DNA from: JAACFF01 sp963701435
GTDB taxonomy: Bacteria > Chloroflexota > Anaerolineae > Promineifilales > Promineifilaceae
Direction of reading: 5' to 3'
Assembly (NCBI GenBank): GCA_963701435.1
Contig: CAVPAL010000023.1
Span: 62,001-126,000 of the forward strand
Length of the DNA: 64,000 nt
Each line of letters opens with the position of its first letter. Position 1 is the stretch's first letter. This document shows, one piece after another, positions 43,032 to 51,886 of the stretch. Made by a program: the position numbers and the translations under genes. The notes beneath the pieces were generated by a model that worked only from the letters and a program-made list of their open reading frames with translations, had not been told where the DNA came from and did not search any database.

Positions 43032-44123
43032 TCATACAATCGCCAGCCCATCGAAGGTTGCAAAACCACGTGCATTGCGCAGCCACAATTCAACGGGATA
43101 TTCGCGGATATAACCATAACCACCCAAAACCTGCAGGGCGCGGTCGGCCACGTTTAATACCAGGCGGTCAACATACTGTTTCATAACGGCCGTTTCCTGC
43201 AGCGCATCCTTGCCTTGATCCAGCAGCCACGCCGCTTCCCACACCATCAAGCGCATCTCGTCCACGTCGGTAGCCATATCGGCCAGCATAAACGCAATGG
43301 ATTGGCGATGGGCGATAGGCTCGCCAAACTGTACACGCTGCTTGGCATAATCGCGTGCATATTCAACTCCGGCGCGCGCCATACCAACCGCTGCAGCGCC
43401 CAAGGCCACGCGACTGTGCGCCAGAATCTGGCCAAAGTCAATGCCTTCAGACCCGCCCAATTTGTTTTCAAACGGCGCGTGTACATCTTCCAAAGTGACC
43501 AGATAGGTCGGCAGCGCTTTGATGCCCATCAATTTATCCTGACTGCCAATCGTGACTCCAGCGGCGTCGGTCGGGACAAAAAACGCCTCTGTTTTGCCAT
43601 TTTCATTGGCATAAACCAGCATCATTTCAGCATCAGCCGCCAGCGGCACGAGCGTTTTACTGCCGTTGAGAACATAACCATCGTCGCCGGAAACGGCCGT
43701 TGTCCGCAAGCGATAGGGGTTAAACTGCACAACCGGCTCGGTCAACGCGGCCGTCATCCTGGGCATCGCTTCCTCACAAAAAGCGGGTAAATACGCTTCT
43801 TTTTGCACCGGCGTGCCTGCCAACATCAAAGGCACCGCCACCAGATTAGGCGTCATGACATTCAATGTCACGGCCAGGTCACCCCAGGCAAATTCCTCCG
43901 TGGCAATTGCGCCGGTTACGGCCGAATATTCACCAAAACCGCCGAACTCCTCCGGGATGGCAGTGGGCAGTACACCCATCTCCCAGCCGGACTGAATAAC
44001 CTCGGTTGGGATTTTGCCATCTTCTTCTGCATCACGATACACCTTACGCACCTGCTCCCTGGCATAACGCGCAATCGTGTCCGCAAGCATTTTTTGTTCT
44101 TCATCTAATCGAAAATCTAACAT
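43032..44123 (-). CDS. Acyl-CoA dehydrogenase (second)
   Basis: 363 residues from ATG 44123, which has AGAGGTG upstream and begins at the conserved MLDFRLDEEQKMLADTI; the longer frame to 44171 adds 16 atypical residues. ACAD features: PRMTAALTEP, DGYVLNGSKTLVPLA, GIDFGQILAHSRVALGAAAV and the C-terminal ALQVLGGYGYIREYPVELWL. The usual AITEP FAD motif is ALTEP, and the catalytic base position lacks the EG[TI] motif, so it may be a partner subunit or have another chain specificity. Same strand and ~110 bp from the first ACAD. Confidence 0.87.
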   Translation of the reverse strand: MLDFRLDEEQKMLADTIARYAREQVRKVYRDAEEDGKIPTEVIQSGWEMGVLPTAIPEEFGGFGEYSAVTGAIATEEFAWGDLAVTLNVMTPNLVAVPLMLAGTPVQKEAYLPAFCEEAMPRMTAALTEPVVQFNPYRLRTTAVSGDDGYVLNGSKTLVPLAADAEMMLVYANENGKTEAFFVPTDAAGVTIGSQDKLMGIKALPTYLVTLEDVHAPFENKLGGSEGIDFGQILAHSRVALGAAAVGMARAGVEYARDYAKQRVQFGEPIAHRQSIAFMLADMATDVDEMRLMVWEAAWLLDQGKDALQETAVMKQYVDRLVLNVADRALQVLGGYGYIREYPVELWLRNARGFATFDGLAIV

Positions 44124-44187
44124 ATCAGCACCTCTTGGAACATTGGGCGCAGCATTTTTAGCTGCGCGCAAAGAAACTTGACTCTCT

Positions 44188-45036
44188 CTAATTGCGCACG
44201 ATTCGATCCGTCATGCGCGCCACCCGCACCATTGCTTTCACATCATGAACGCGGATAATGTCTGCGCCACGATCGATACCAATTGCCACGGCAGCGGCCG
44301 TACCTTCCATACGCTGCTCCGGCGGCAAATCCAGTGTGTACCCAATAAAAGATTTGCGGGAAACGCCCAGCAAAACCGGGAATCCCAGCGCCTTGATCTT
44401 ATGCAGTTCATTGATCAGCTGCACATTCTGGGCAACTGTCTTGCCAAATCCAATACCGGGATCAAGAATAATCTTCCCCGGCTCAACCCCGGCGTTGAGC
44501 GCGAGATCAACACTCACTTTTAATTCACGACAGACGTCAATTATTAAATTTTCGTATTGGATGCCTACATAACGTCCCCCCAAACGTTGCTCTTGCACCG
44601 CATTTTTCGGCTTGCTGCGATTATGCATGAGGATTAATGGACAGTCTGCGGCAGCCACGACAGCCGCCATATCCGCGTCCATCTGCAAGCCCCAAACATC
44701 ATTAACCCAATCTGCGCCCGCGTTCAGCGCCGCTTCAGCAACCGGCGCGCGGTACGTGTCAACCGAGATCAACACATCAACTGCCTGCCGGACAGCCTGG
44801 ATTACCGGGATCACCCGGGCTAATTCCTCTTCTGTCGAAATTGGTTGACTTCCTGGTCGTGTACTCTCACCCCCTATATCCAAAATATCTGCGCCCGCCG
44901 CCACAAACTGCTCCGCCAGGGAAACTGCTTCTTTTATACCATCAACCTGAGCCAGCAACCCATCACCTGAAAAACTGTCCGGGGTTATGTTGATGATACC
45001 CATAATATAGGTACGTTCACCCCAAGCCAGGTTCAT
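44188..45036 (-). CDS. folP: Dihydropteroate synthase
   Basis: 282 residues, complete. All landmark loops are present: IMGIINITPDSFSGDG, DIGGESTRPGSQPI, SVDTYRAPVAEAALNAGADW, DPGIGFGKT, GVSRKSFIGYTLD and RVHDVKAMVRVARMTD. It joins pABA to the pterin pyrophosphate in folate synthesis. AAGGAG precedes ATG 45036, which overlaps the TetR stop by four bases, so the two are translationally coupled. folK lies 740 bp away on the same strand. Confidence 0.95.
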   Translation of the reverse strand: MNLAWGERTYIMGIINITPDSFSGDGLLAQVDGIKEAVSLAEQFVAAGADILDIGGESTRPGSQPISTEEELARVIPVIQAVRQAVDVLISVDTYRAPVAEAALNAGADWVNDVWGLQMDADMAAVVAAADCPLILMHNRSKPKNAVQEQRLGGRYVGIQYENLIIDVCRELKVSVDLALNAGVEPGKIILDPGIGFGKTVAQNVQLINELHKIKALGFPVLLGVSRKSFIGYTLDLPPEQRMEGTAAAVAIGIDRGADIIRVHDVKAMVRVARMTDRIVRN

Positions 45037-45674
45037 GTCGATTCTCCTTGCGACATTCGCAAACCATTATAAAAGAGATCGGTCACCTGTTCCCCCATCT
45101 TGTCGGCGGCATATGGCTCCTTGCCATTTTTTTTGCGCGCATGCTGCTCCATCTCGTACAAGGCGGCAAAACCCATAATGGTGGCGCTAATCGCCTGTGC
45201 GGCCACGGCCGGATCGACCGGCCGCATAGCGCCCGCGGCTATCAAACTGCGAAAGCGTTGTTCTGTGGCGTCGATAATGCGATAAAGCGCTTCCTGAACG
45301 TAGTAACGATACACATCGGGATTAAGCCGGCCTTCGTACAAGAACAGCATAAACAGACGTCGCTCGCGGCCGCTGCGAAAGCGGTCGGTGAGCAGTTGGG
45401 TCATCATATCTTCAATATTTTCAGCTTGTATGGCTTCTATTTTTTGGGTCACTTCATCGGCAAATTCTCTGGCGACGCCGATGAGAAGGTCATGTTTGTT
45501 TTCGAAATAATTATAGAGGGTGCCTTCAGAAACATCAGCAGCAGCGGCAATTTCACGCGTAGTCGCGCGTTCGTACCCCTTTTGGCTGAAAACAGCGGCA
45601 GCCGCTTCCAGAATTTGCGTCTGGCGGGCAACAATTCGGCGTTCGCGGCGGGTTTTTGGCTGTGTATCTACCAT
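45033..45674 (-). CDS. TetR-family transcriptional regulator
   Basis: 213 residues. N-terminal HTH: ILEAAAAVFSQKGYERATTR, EIAAAADVSEGTLYNYFENK. The C-terminal ligand domain is helical, similar to FadR/FabR-like acyl-CoA regulators. Placed next to beta-oxidation genes and upstream of folP (4-bp overlap). A perfect palindrome 45 bp upstream of its start is the best autoregulatory site. Ligand could be an acyl-CoA; inferred from neighbours only. Confidence 0.88.
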   Translation of the reverse strand: MVDTQPKTRRERRIVARQTQILEAAAAVFSQKGYERATTREIAAAADVSEGTLYNYFENKHDLLIGVAREFADEVTQKIEAIQAENIEDMMTQLLTDRFRSGRERRLFMLFLYEGRLNPDVYRYYVQEALYRIIDATEQRFRSLIAAGAMRPVDPAVAAQAISATIMGFAALYEMEQHARKKNGKEPYAADKMGEQVTDLFYNGLRMSQGEST

Positions 45675-45718
45675 ACCCTTTTAATAAATTCCTTTCTGAA
45701 TGAGCAGCTCCTCAAAAT

Positions 45719-45734
45719 TTGAGTACCTACTCAA
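45719..45734. promoter_or_regulatory. Palindromic TetR operator candidate
   Basis: TTGAGTA (45719-45725), CC, TACTCAA (45728-45734): a perfect 7-bp inverted repeat in AT-rich flanks upstream of the TetR start. Its size and place fit a TetR dimer site. Confidence 0.55.
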
Positions 45735-45777
45735 TTTTGCCACAAATGACGCAACGTGTCAAATATTTGGTTGCAAC

Positions 45778-46275
45778 TTATTTTTCCGGGAACAGCGGCT
45801 CCGGCAGCCATACGACGCCTGAAACGTCAACGGCCGTTACCATCTCCGACACAGTCCGTCCCTTCTGAGGATGCACCCAATCCGGGGCAATAGCTGCCAG
45901 GGGGATCAAAACAGTCGCCCGCTCCGGTATGCCAACGTGCGGAATTGTTAATTCAGCATCCTCAAAAACCACTGTGTCGTAAAATAAAATGTCAATGTCG
46001 ATTAGACGCGGTCCCCATCGAACTGCAGGCGTTCGTCCAATTTCACTTTCAAGGTTCTTCACAAAATATAACAGATCAAGCGGGGCCAATTCCGTAAGTC
46101 CGCCGACACAGATATTCAAAAAATCGGGCTGATCGGTAATTCCCCACGCTTTGGTTTCATAAACGGGGGAAACGGCCGTTATTTGCACAACCCCCTGTAA
46201 CCCGGTCACAGCGCTTTGTAAATTCATGCGGCGGGCACCCAAATTACTGCCCAGTCCCAAAAAAACCTGCTTCAT
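45778..46275 (-). CDS. folK: 2-amino-4-hydroxy-6-hydroxymethyldihydropteridine pyrophosphokinase
   Basis: 165 residues from ATG 46275 (the frame opens at 46290, but VFLGLGSNLG is at the family N-terminus). Characteristic motifs: LGLGSNLGARRMNL, VYETKAWGITDQPDFLN, and RWGPRLIDIDILFYD with the Mg-binding aspartates, then IPHVGIPERATVLIPLAAI. It transfers pyrophosphate from ATP to the pterin before FolP acts. Contains two AACGGCCGTT palindromes. Confidence 0.95.
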   Translation of the reverse strand: MKQVFLGLGSNLGARRMNLQSAVTGLQGVVQITAVSPVYETKAWGITDQPDFLNICVGGLTELAPLDLLYFVKNLESEIGRTPAVRWGPRLIDIDILFYDTVVFEDAELTIPHVGIPERATVLIPLAAIAPDWVHPQKGRTVSEMVTAVDVSGVVWLPEPLFPEK

Positions 46276-46666
46276 ATTAGGTACGCACAATCTGTTTTGT
46301 TAATATCGTCCAATATAACGCACTGCATCATTGTGCATATTTTTAACACAGTGCGTCATCAAAGTCAATCAACCCGAACCACAGTGGTTTACTTCATAAC
46401 TTTTTCATTTCTCAGTAGATACAGAGGAAGAGGATGAAGCGCATGAAGAAGATAGCAATTCAAAATATGGTTTAAGAAATTAACTATTCAAAGCAATTTA
46501 GATACTTTGTTTAACCATTCTCGCCCTTATTGTGACATTCCTCATCATGGCGCCTGCCGTTTGTCACTAGTGAAAAACACTTGAATTGTGGCATACTAAA
46601 TAGAGAGTCATAAGATCACTTTTCCCATTAAAAACATATCGATCCCATAACCTGGAGGAACCGCTC
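46276..46666. other. 390-bp gap between divergent folK and ferredoxin operon
   Basis: AT-rich. It includes a short palindrome AACCACAGTGGTT (~46378-46390) and TCACTAGTGA (~46562-46571), but no convincing gene; a 13-codon frame at 46435 is not supported. It must contain the promoters of both flanking units. Confidence 0.5.
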
Positions 46667-46933
46667 ATGGCAAGTGGACGCATTTTAATTGATGGTGAAC
46701 GTTGCAAAGGATGCGAGTTATGCCGCACGGCCTGTCCGCCCGATGTAATTGGCCTTGCTGATTACATCAACGCAAAAGGATACCGGCCTGTGATTCTGCT
46801 CGATCCAGCACATAAATGTACCGGTTGTGCGCTCTGTGCAACCGTTTGCCCCGATAGCTGCATCACAGTCTATCGTGATTTACCCGTACCAAAACCAGCC
46901 CGCTCCCGCAGCTTAGTGATGGAGGCAATATAA
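46667..46933 (+). CDS. 2-oxoacid:ferredoxin oxidoreductase, ferredoxin (delta) subunit
   Basis: 88 residues with two 4Fe-4S motifs, CKGCELCRTACPP and CTGCALCATVCPD. GGAGG lies just before the ATG. It begins an operon with the alpha and beta subunits (next ATG after 1 bp) and is the KorD/VorD-type electron carrier of the complex. Cytoplasmic. Confidence 0.92.
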   Translation: MASGRILIDGERCKGCELCRTACPPDVIGLADYINAKGYRPVILLDPAHKCTGCALCATVCPDSCITVYRDLPVPKPARSRSLVMEAI

Positions 46934-46934
46934 A

Positions 46935-48041
46935 ATGGCAAAAGAACTGTTGAAAGGCAATGTCGCCTTTGCAGAGGCCGCCATTCGCGCCGGTTGTGAA
47001 GCCTATTTCGGCTATCCCATTACACCGCAAACAGAATTGTTAGAGCATATGTCAAGCCGCATGCTTGAGCTGGACCGTGTTTTTCTTCAGGCGGAAAGCG
47101 AAGTGGCCGCTATCAATATGGTCTATGGCGCCGCCACCGCCGGCGTGCGCGTGATGACCTCTTCCAGCAGTCCCGGCATCAGCCTGATGCAGGAAGGCTT
47201 CAGCTATATTGCCGCTTCAAATGTGCCGGCAGTCATCATCGACATCATGCGCGGCGGCCCCGGTCTGGGCAACATCCAGCCCAGTCAGGCAGATTATTTT
47301 CAGGTCACCAAATCAGCGGGGCACGGAGACTTCCACCCCATTGTCCTGGCGCCGGCCACCGTGCAAGAGGCGATTGATTTAACCGTTTTGGCCTTTGATC
47401 TGGCAGAAAAGTACCGCACGCTGGTATTTGTGGTGGCAGATGGCGCCATCGGCCAGATGATGGAACCGGCGGAACTGCCCCCAATGCGCGCAATCAACCA
47501 GAAACGGCCGTCCTGGGCGCTCACCGGCGCTGAAGGACGCGAAAAAAATCTGGTTACCTCGCTCTATATGGGCGCAGAAAAACTGGAAAAACTGAATATT
47601 GACTTGCAAAACAAGCTGCGCACCATCGAGCATAATGGTGAAGTGCGCTATGAGATGCTGCACACGGAAGACGCCGAAATTGTCCTTGTTGCATTCGGAA
47701 CCTCCGCGCGCGTTGCGCAGACCGTCATGCAGCGCCTGCGTAAAGAAGGGCATCGTATTGGTCTGCTGCGCCCCATCACGCTGTGGCCCTTCCCCGAGAA
47801 AGCGCTGGAAGATTTGAGCCAACGCGCAAAAGCCTTTCTTGTCATCGAAATGAACGCCGGCCAAATGCTGCATGACGTGCGTGAAACCGTCGGCAGGCAG
47901 GTTCCGGTTGAGTTTTACGGCCGTTTAGGCGGGCAGCTCCCCATGCCGGATGATGTCGAAAATGAAGTACGCAAATTAATGCACACTATCGGAACAGCAC
48001 CGTTAGGCGTATTGGAGGGTAACAATGGCCATATTCGTTAA
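46935..48041 (+). CDS. vorB: 2-oxoacid:ferredoxin oxidoreductase alpha subunit (VorB/KorA type)
   Basis: 368 residues. Pyrimidine-binding TPP domain with FAEAAIRAGCEAYFGYPITP and SSSPGISLMQEGFSYIAAS; domain II with VVADGAIGQMMEP and a C-terminal KorA-like end. Length fits the fused alpha subunit of the VorB/KorA group. Substrate (branched 2-oxoacid or 2-oxoglutarate) is not determined by sequence alone; the aminotransferase in the operon suggests an amino-acid-derived oxoacid. Overlaps the beta gene by 17 bp. Confidence 0.88.
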   Translation: MAKELLKGNVAFAEAAIRAGCEAYFGYPITPQTELLEHMSSRMLELDRVFLQAESEVAAINMVYGAATAGVRVMTSSSSPGISLMQEGFSYIAASNVPAVIIDIMRGGPGLGNIQPSQADYFQVTKSAGHGDFHPIVLAPATVQEAIDLTVLAFDLAEKYRTLVFVVADGAIGQMMEPAELPPMRAINQKRPSWALTGAEGREKNLVTSLYMGAEKLEKLNIDLQNKLRTIEHNGEVRYEMLHTEDAEIVLVAFGTSARVAQTVMQRLRKEGHRIGLLRPITLWPFPEKALEDLSQRAKAFLVIEMNAGQMLHDVRETVGRQVPVEFYGRLGGQLPMPDDVENEVRKLMHTIGTAPLGVLEGNNGHIR

Positions 48042-48834
48042 TGAAACCCGCGAGATTCAAAAAGAATTGAGCGAAAAAATCGTCTATGAACGACCTGAAG
48101 CGCTGACCGATGTCTATACACATTATTGTCCCGGCTGCACCCACGGCACGGCGCACCGGCTTGTCGCCGAAGTCATCGATGAGTTAGGCATTCGCGAGCG
48201 CACTATTCTTGTTGCGGCCGTTGGTTGTTCAGTTTTTTCTTACAACTATTTTGACGTGGACGCCTGCGAAGCGCCGCATGGCCGCGCGCCCGCAATGGCA
48301 ACCGGTATCAAGCGCGTTAACCCGGACAATATCGTTTTCACCTATCAGGGAGATGGCGATCTCGCTTCCATTGGCACGGCCGAAATCATTCACGCCGCTG
48401 TCAGAGGAGAACCCATCACCGTAATCTTCCTCAATAACGCCATTTATGGCATGACCGGCGGCCAAATGGCCCCAACCAGCCTGATCGGTCAGAAGACCAA
48501 TTCGTCCCCCTTCGGACGTGATGTGCGTCTGACAGGCTTTCCCATGCGTATTGCAGAATTATTGGCCAACCTGGACGGCACAGTCTACAGCGTGCGGCGC
48601 AGTTTGCATGATGCTCGCCACGTGATTCAGGCCAAAAAAGCTATCAAAACCGCCTTTGAAGCCCAAATCCAAGGGCTGGGCTTTAGTATTGTGGAACTGC
48701 TTTCCTCCTGCCCGACAAACTGGGGTATGACCCCGATTCAAGCATGTGATTGGGTGCGTGACAACATGGTGCCCTACTATCCGTTGGACGATTATAAAGT
48801 TGCTGATCAATTAAAAACACGCAGAAAGAATTAG
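48025..48834 (+). CDS. 2-oxoacid:ferredoxin oxidoreductase beta subunit
   Basis: 269 residues: cluster-binding YCPGCTHGTAHRLV, TPP-diphosphate site FTYQGDGDLASIGTAEIIHA and NNAIYGMTGGQMAPTS. Contributes the TPP cofactor and 4Fe-4S cluster to decarboxylation of a 2-oxoacid to acyl-CoA with ferredoxin reduction. ATG 48025 overlaps the alpha gene, with GGAGGG before it. Confidence 0.92.
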   Translation: MAIFVNETREIQKELSEKIVYERPEALTDVYTHYCPGCTHGTAHRLVAEVIDELGIRERTILVAAVGCSVFSYNYFDVDACEAPHGRAPAMATGIKRVNPDNIVFTYQGDGDLASIGTAEIIHAAVRGEPITVIFLNNAIYGMTGGQMAPTSLIGQKTNSSPFGRDVRLTGFPMRIAELLANLDGTVYSVRRSLHDARHVIQAKKAIKTAFEAQIQGLGFSIVELLSSCPTNWGMTPIQACDWVRDNMVPYYPLDDYKVADQLKTRRKN

Positions 48835-48864
48835 GTAATCCACATTAAGTTTAGGAGAATCCCC

Positions 48865-50139
48865 ATGACAACTCCCTGGAACCAGCGATATGCACAGCGT
48901 ATGCAGCGTATGGGCAGTTCCATTATTCGTGAACTGCTCAAGTTAACCCAAAATCCTGAAGTTATTTCATTTGCCGGCGGTCTACCGGCTCCGGAAGTGT
49001 TTCCGGTTGAGGCTTTTCAGCAAGCCGCATGTCGCGTTTTGGACACCCACGGCAGTCAGGCGCTGCAATATTCAGCCACAGAAGGATATACACCTTTGCG
49101 TGAATGGATCGTCGATTATATGGCGCGCTATGGCATCAAAGCCGCCGTTGAAAATGTACTCATCACCAGTGGCTCGCAGCAGGCGCTGGATTTAATCGGT
49201 AAGGTGATGATCAACCCCGGTGATTTGATCCTCACGGAAAAACCGACCTACCTGGGCGCGCTGCAGGCCTGGCGCGCGTACCAGGCTGAGTATACCTGCG
49301 TCCCGATTGACGACGAAGGCATTCGCATTGATATGCTCGAAGAAGCGCTCTGTGGCGGCCCCAAATTTATGTATATCCTGCCCAACTTTCAGAATCCGGG
49401 CGGCGTGACGCTCTCATTTGAACGCCGCAAGGAATTAATTAAAATTGCCGACCACTATGGCGTACCAATCATTGAGGATGATCCGTATGGCGAACTGCGC
49501 TATGAAGGAGAACATCTCCCGCCGCTGGTCGTACTGGATGCGCATAGGTTAAACGGCCGTTCCGGCTACAGCAATGGGCACGGTTTCATGCGCGGTAATG
49601 TCATCTACACCAGCACGTTTTCCAAAACATTGGCTCCCGGCCTGCGTCTGGCCTGGATCGTCGCGCCGGCGGAAGTCATCAATCGCTGCGTAATGGCTAA
49701 ACAAGGCATGGATTTACACACCAGCACTTTTGTGCAAATGCTGGCGCATGATGTGCTGCAAGATGATTTCCTGCGTGATCACGTGCGCCACATCCGGCAG
49801 GTTTATGGCGAGCGGCGCGACATCATGCTGGAGTCCCTGGCGCGATACTTTCCGGCCAGCGCGCGCTGGACCCATCCGCAGGGCGGCTTATTCTTATGGG
49901 TGATCCTGCCTGATGAAATTGACACGACGAAGCTGATGCCGCGCGCAATTAAAAACAATGTGGCCTACGTGCCCGGCGCCGCTTTTTATCCCGATGGCAG
50001 CGGCCACAACACTTTTCGCCTCAACTTCTCCAACGCCCGGCCGGACCAAATTGAAATCGGCATCCGGCGGCTGGGTGAAGTGCTGGCGGAAGAGCTTGAA
50101 CAGACCCACGAACCAGAAATGGAACTGGTACTGGCTTAG
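48865..50139 (+). CDS. PLP-dependent aminotransferase (2-aminoadipate/LysN-like)
   Basis: 424 residues, fold-type I, MocR-core/LysN-like. ISFAGGLPAPEVFPVEAFQQ, ITSGSQQALDLIGKV, PNFQNPGGVTLSFERR, IEDDPYGELRYE, and the Schiff-base Lys in YTSTFSKTLAPGLRLAW. Lies inside the oxidoreductase operon, 30 bp after the beta gene, and so probably makes its 2-oxoacid substrate. AGGAG precedes the ATG. Confidence 0.87.
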   Translation: MTTPWNQRYAQRMQRMGSSIIRELLKLTQNPEVISFAGGLPAPEVFPVEAFQQAACRVLDTHGSQALQYSATEGYTPLREWIVDYMARYGIKAAVENVLITSGSQQALDLIGKVMINPGDLILTEKPTYLGALQAWRAYQAEYTCVPIDDEGIRIDMLEEALCGGPKFMYILPNFQNPGGVTLSFERRKELIKIADHYGVPIIEDDPYGELRYEGEHLPPLVVLDAHRLNGRSGYSNGHGFMRGNVIYTSTFSKTLAPGLRLAWIVAPAEVINRCVMAKQGMDLHTSTFVQMLAHDVLQDDFLRDHVRHIRQVYGERRDIMLESLARYFPASARWTHPQGGLFLWVILPDEIDTTKLMPRAIKNNVAYVPGAAFYPDGSGHNTFRLNFSNARPDQIEIGIRRLGEVLAEELEQTHEPEMELVLA

Positions 50140-50168
50140 AATTTGCCCGTAAATAAATTTGGAGTGCG

Positions 50169-50285
50169 TTAGGTAAACCACAGAAACTATTCAAAAATAA
50201 AAGTCTTGGCAAGCTGTGGTTTCCTCGAGTAATTCACAAAAACTTCAGTTGATTTATATTCAAAAAGTTTTTGTGAATTACCTAA
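50169..50285. repeat. 117-bp two-hairpin MITE-like repeat, copy 2
   Basis: Same ends (TTAGGTAA 50169-50176, TTACCTAA 50278-50285) and same two stems as copy 1 at 21921-22038, same orientation. It lies between the aminotransferase and the gamma subunit gene, i.e. inside the operon, leaving the gamma gene with its own leader. An extended frame through it (from 50216) is artefactual. Confidence 0.88.
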
Positions 50286-50359
50286 ACGGGCAACCCATCG
50301 TGGATTCGTTTTTGCGAAAAGTTATTTGTAAACGAATTCTTAGGAGCGAGAAATACAGA

Positions 50360-50914
50360 ATGGAAACTTCAATTATCGTTTCTGGATTTGGCGGACAGGG
50401 AGCATTATTCGCCGGTCAGTTATTGGCATATGCGGGTATGGATAACGGCCGTTTCGTTACCTGGATTCCTTCCTATGGTCCGGAGATGCGCGGCGGCACG
50501 GCCCACTGCACCGTCATCATCAGCGATGAACCGATTGGGGCCCCTATGGTACAACACCCGGATATCGCAATCGTGTTCAACCTGCCCAGCTTTGAAAAAT
50601 ATGAACCCCTAATCAAATCCGGCGGCCTGCTGGTCGTCAACAGCTCTATTGTTGATGCCGAGGCGCAGCGCGAGGATATTGAAACTGTCTATGTGCCGGC
50701 AAATGGATTGGCTGAAGAATTCGGCACAGTCAAAATGATGAATATGGCGGCCATAGGCGCAATGCTGGCCCGCCGGCCCGTTCTCACGCTGGAAATGCTC
50801 CAACAAGCGCTGCACGATCATTTGCCGGCGCGTAAACAAAAATTTCTGGAGGGCAATTTGTTGGTACTCCGACGCGGCTATGAAGTTGGCTTACCAACAA
50901 CAATGCATGTATAA
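50360..50914 (+). CDS. 2-oxoacid:ferredoxin oxidoreductase gamma subunit
   Basis: 184 residues from ATG 50360 (AGGAGCG upstream). POR-gamma fold: SIIVSGFGGQGALFAGQLLA, TWIPSYGPEMRGGTAHCTVI, NLPSFEKYEPLIKSGGLLVV and NMAAIGAMLA. Completes the four-subunit complex. The longer frame beginning at 50216 runs through the repeat and is rejected. Confidence 0.9.
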   Translation: METSIIVSGFGGQGALFAGQLLAYAGMDNGRFVTWIPSYGPEMRGGTAHCTVIISDEPIGAPMVQHPDIAIVFNLPSFEKYEPLIKSGGLLVVNSSIVDAEAQREDIETVYVPANGLAEEFGTVKMMNMAAIGAMLARRPVLTLEMLQQALHDHLPARKQKFLEGNLLVLRRGYEVGLPTTMHV

Positions 50915-50920
50915 ATAACC

Positions 50921-50961
50921 GCACAGTCCGGCGTACCTTTCTGAATCTTGCCGGACTGTGC
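50921..50961 (+). terminator. 12-bp stem-loop between gamma subunit and universal stress protein genes
   Basis: GCACAGTCCGGC (50921-50932) and GCCGGACTGTGC (50950-50961) pair perfectly with a 17-base loop; no T-run. It starts 6 bases after the gamma-subunit stop and ends 9 bases before the next start, so it could also hold back translation of the next gene. Confidence 0.5.
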
Positions 50962-50970
50962 GAGGCAGCC

Positions 50971-51873
50971 ATGTTTAAAAAAATTCTTGTTCCGCTGGAC
51001 GGCTCTGACCGCGCTGAACAGGCATTGACAATTACCCTGAAGCTGGCAGAATTTGTGCGCGGCGAAATTATTTTACTACGCGTGCCTGATTATGCCACCA
51101 CCACCGCCCCACTTGAAGAAGTCAGCGACTATACCTGGATGCGCGAAAGCCTAGATCCGACCCAAGATGAAGCGCAGGCTTATCTCAGTTTTGTCCAAAA
51201 CAAAATTGTCCACCCCGACATTATGGTGCGCACAATCGTTGTGGAGGGGGATCGCGCCGATGGCATTGTGAAAACGGCCGTTTCCGCAAAAGTCGACCTG
51301 ATTGTGATGTCAACGCATGGCCGGACAGGTTTATCACGCATGATGCTGGGCAGTATCACAAAAAAAGTCTTACAAAAAGCGCCCTGCCCGGTTCTGGCCG
51401 TGCGTTCGGTGGAATCAATTGACCGTATCCTGATTCCGCTGGATGGCGCCCGTCTGTCCGAAAGCGCGCTCGATCCGGGGTTGGCGGCGGCTAAAGCCAC
51501 GGGCAGCCGCATAACGCTAATTCGTGTGCATTCAGAAGTACCACTTTACCCGGAACAGACCACGCCGGTCGAACAATTTGATACGGACATCAATCAATTC
51601 TTGCCGGAACTTTACTACGAAAACGCCACCCAGCGCTTGCAGCAAATTGTGGCAAACCAGCAAGGCTCAGGTGTAGACATAGATTTTAAGATTCTCACCG
51701 GAGAGGTTGCGTCAACTATATTAGATTATATCCATGCCGAAAAAATCGGTTTGGTGGTCATGGCCACACACGGCCGTACCGGTTTAAACCGCTTGATCTA
51801 CGGCAGCATAACGGAAAAGATATTGCACAACACAACAGCCAATATGCTAATCATTCGACCCCACGCCGGGTAG
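50971..51873 (+). CDS. Tandem universal stress protein (UspA x2)
   Basis: 300 residues with two Usp domains. Domain 1: KKILVPLDGSDRAEQAL and MSTHGRTGLSRMMLGSITKK. Domain 2: RILIPLDGARLSESAL and MATHGRTGLNRLIYGSITEK. Both keep the G-2x-G-9x-G(S/T) ATP-binding pattern. Cytoplasmic stress protein; the adjacent FtsX-type permease starts 13 bp after the stop and may share the transcript. Confidence 0.92.
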   Translation: MFKKILVPLDGSDRAEQALTITLKLAEFVRGEIILLRVPDYATTTAPLEEVSDYTWMRESLDPTQDEAQAYLSFVQNKIVHPDIMVRTIVVEGDRADGIVKTAVSAKVDLIVMSTHGRTGLSRMMLGSITKKVLQKAPCPVLAVRSVESIDRILIPLDGARLSESALDPGLAAAKATGSRITLIRVHSEVPLYPEQTTPVEQFDTDINQFLPELYYENATQRLQQIVANQQGSGVDIDFKILTGEVASTILDYIHAEKIGLVVMATHGRTGLNRLIYGSITEKILHNTTANMLIIRPHAG

Positions 51874-51886
51874 GTAAATTGATGCC

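Noticed and set aside
46435..46476. 13-codon frame in the folK-ferredoxin gap
   Set aside because: Too short, Lys-rich, with no downstream coupling; chance frame.
50216..50359. Longer start for the gamma subunit through the repeat
   Set aside because: The added 48 residues are the translation of the MITE-like element; ATG 50360 has AGGAGCG and matches the family N-terminus.
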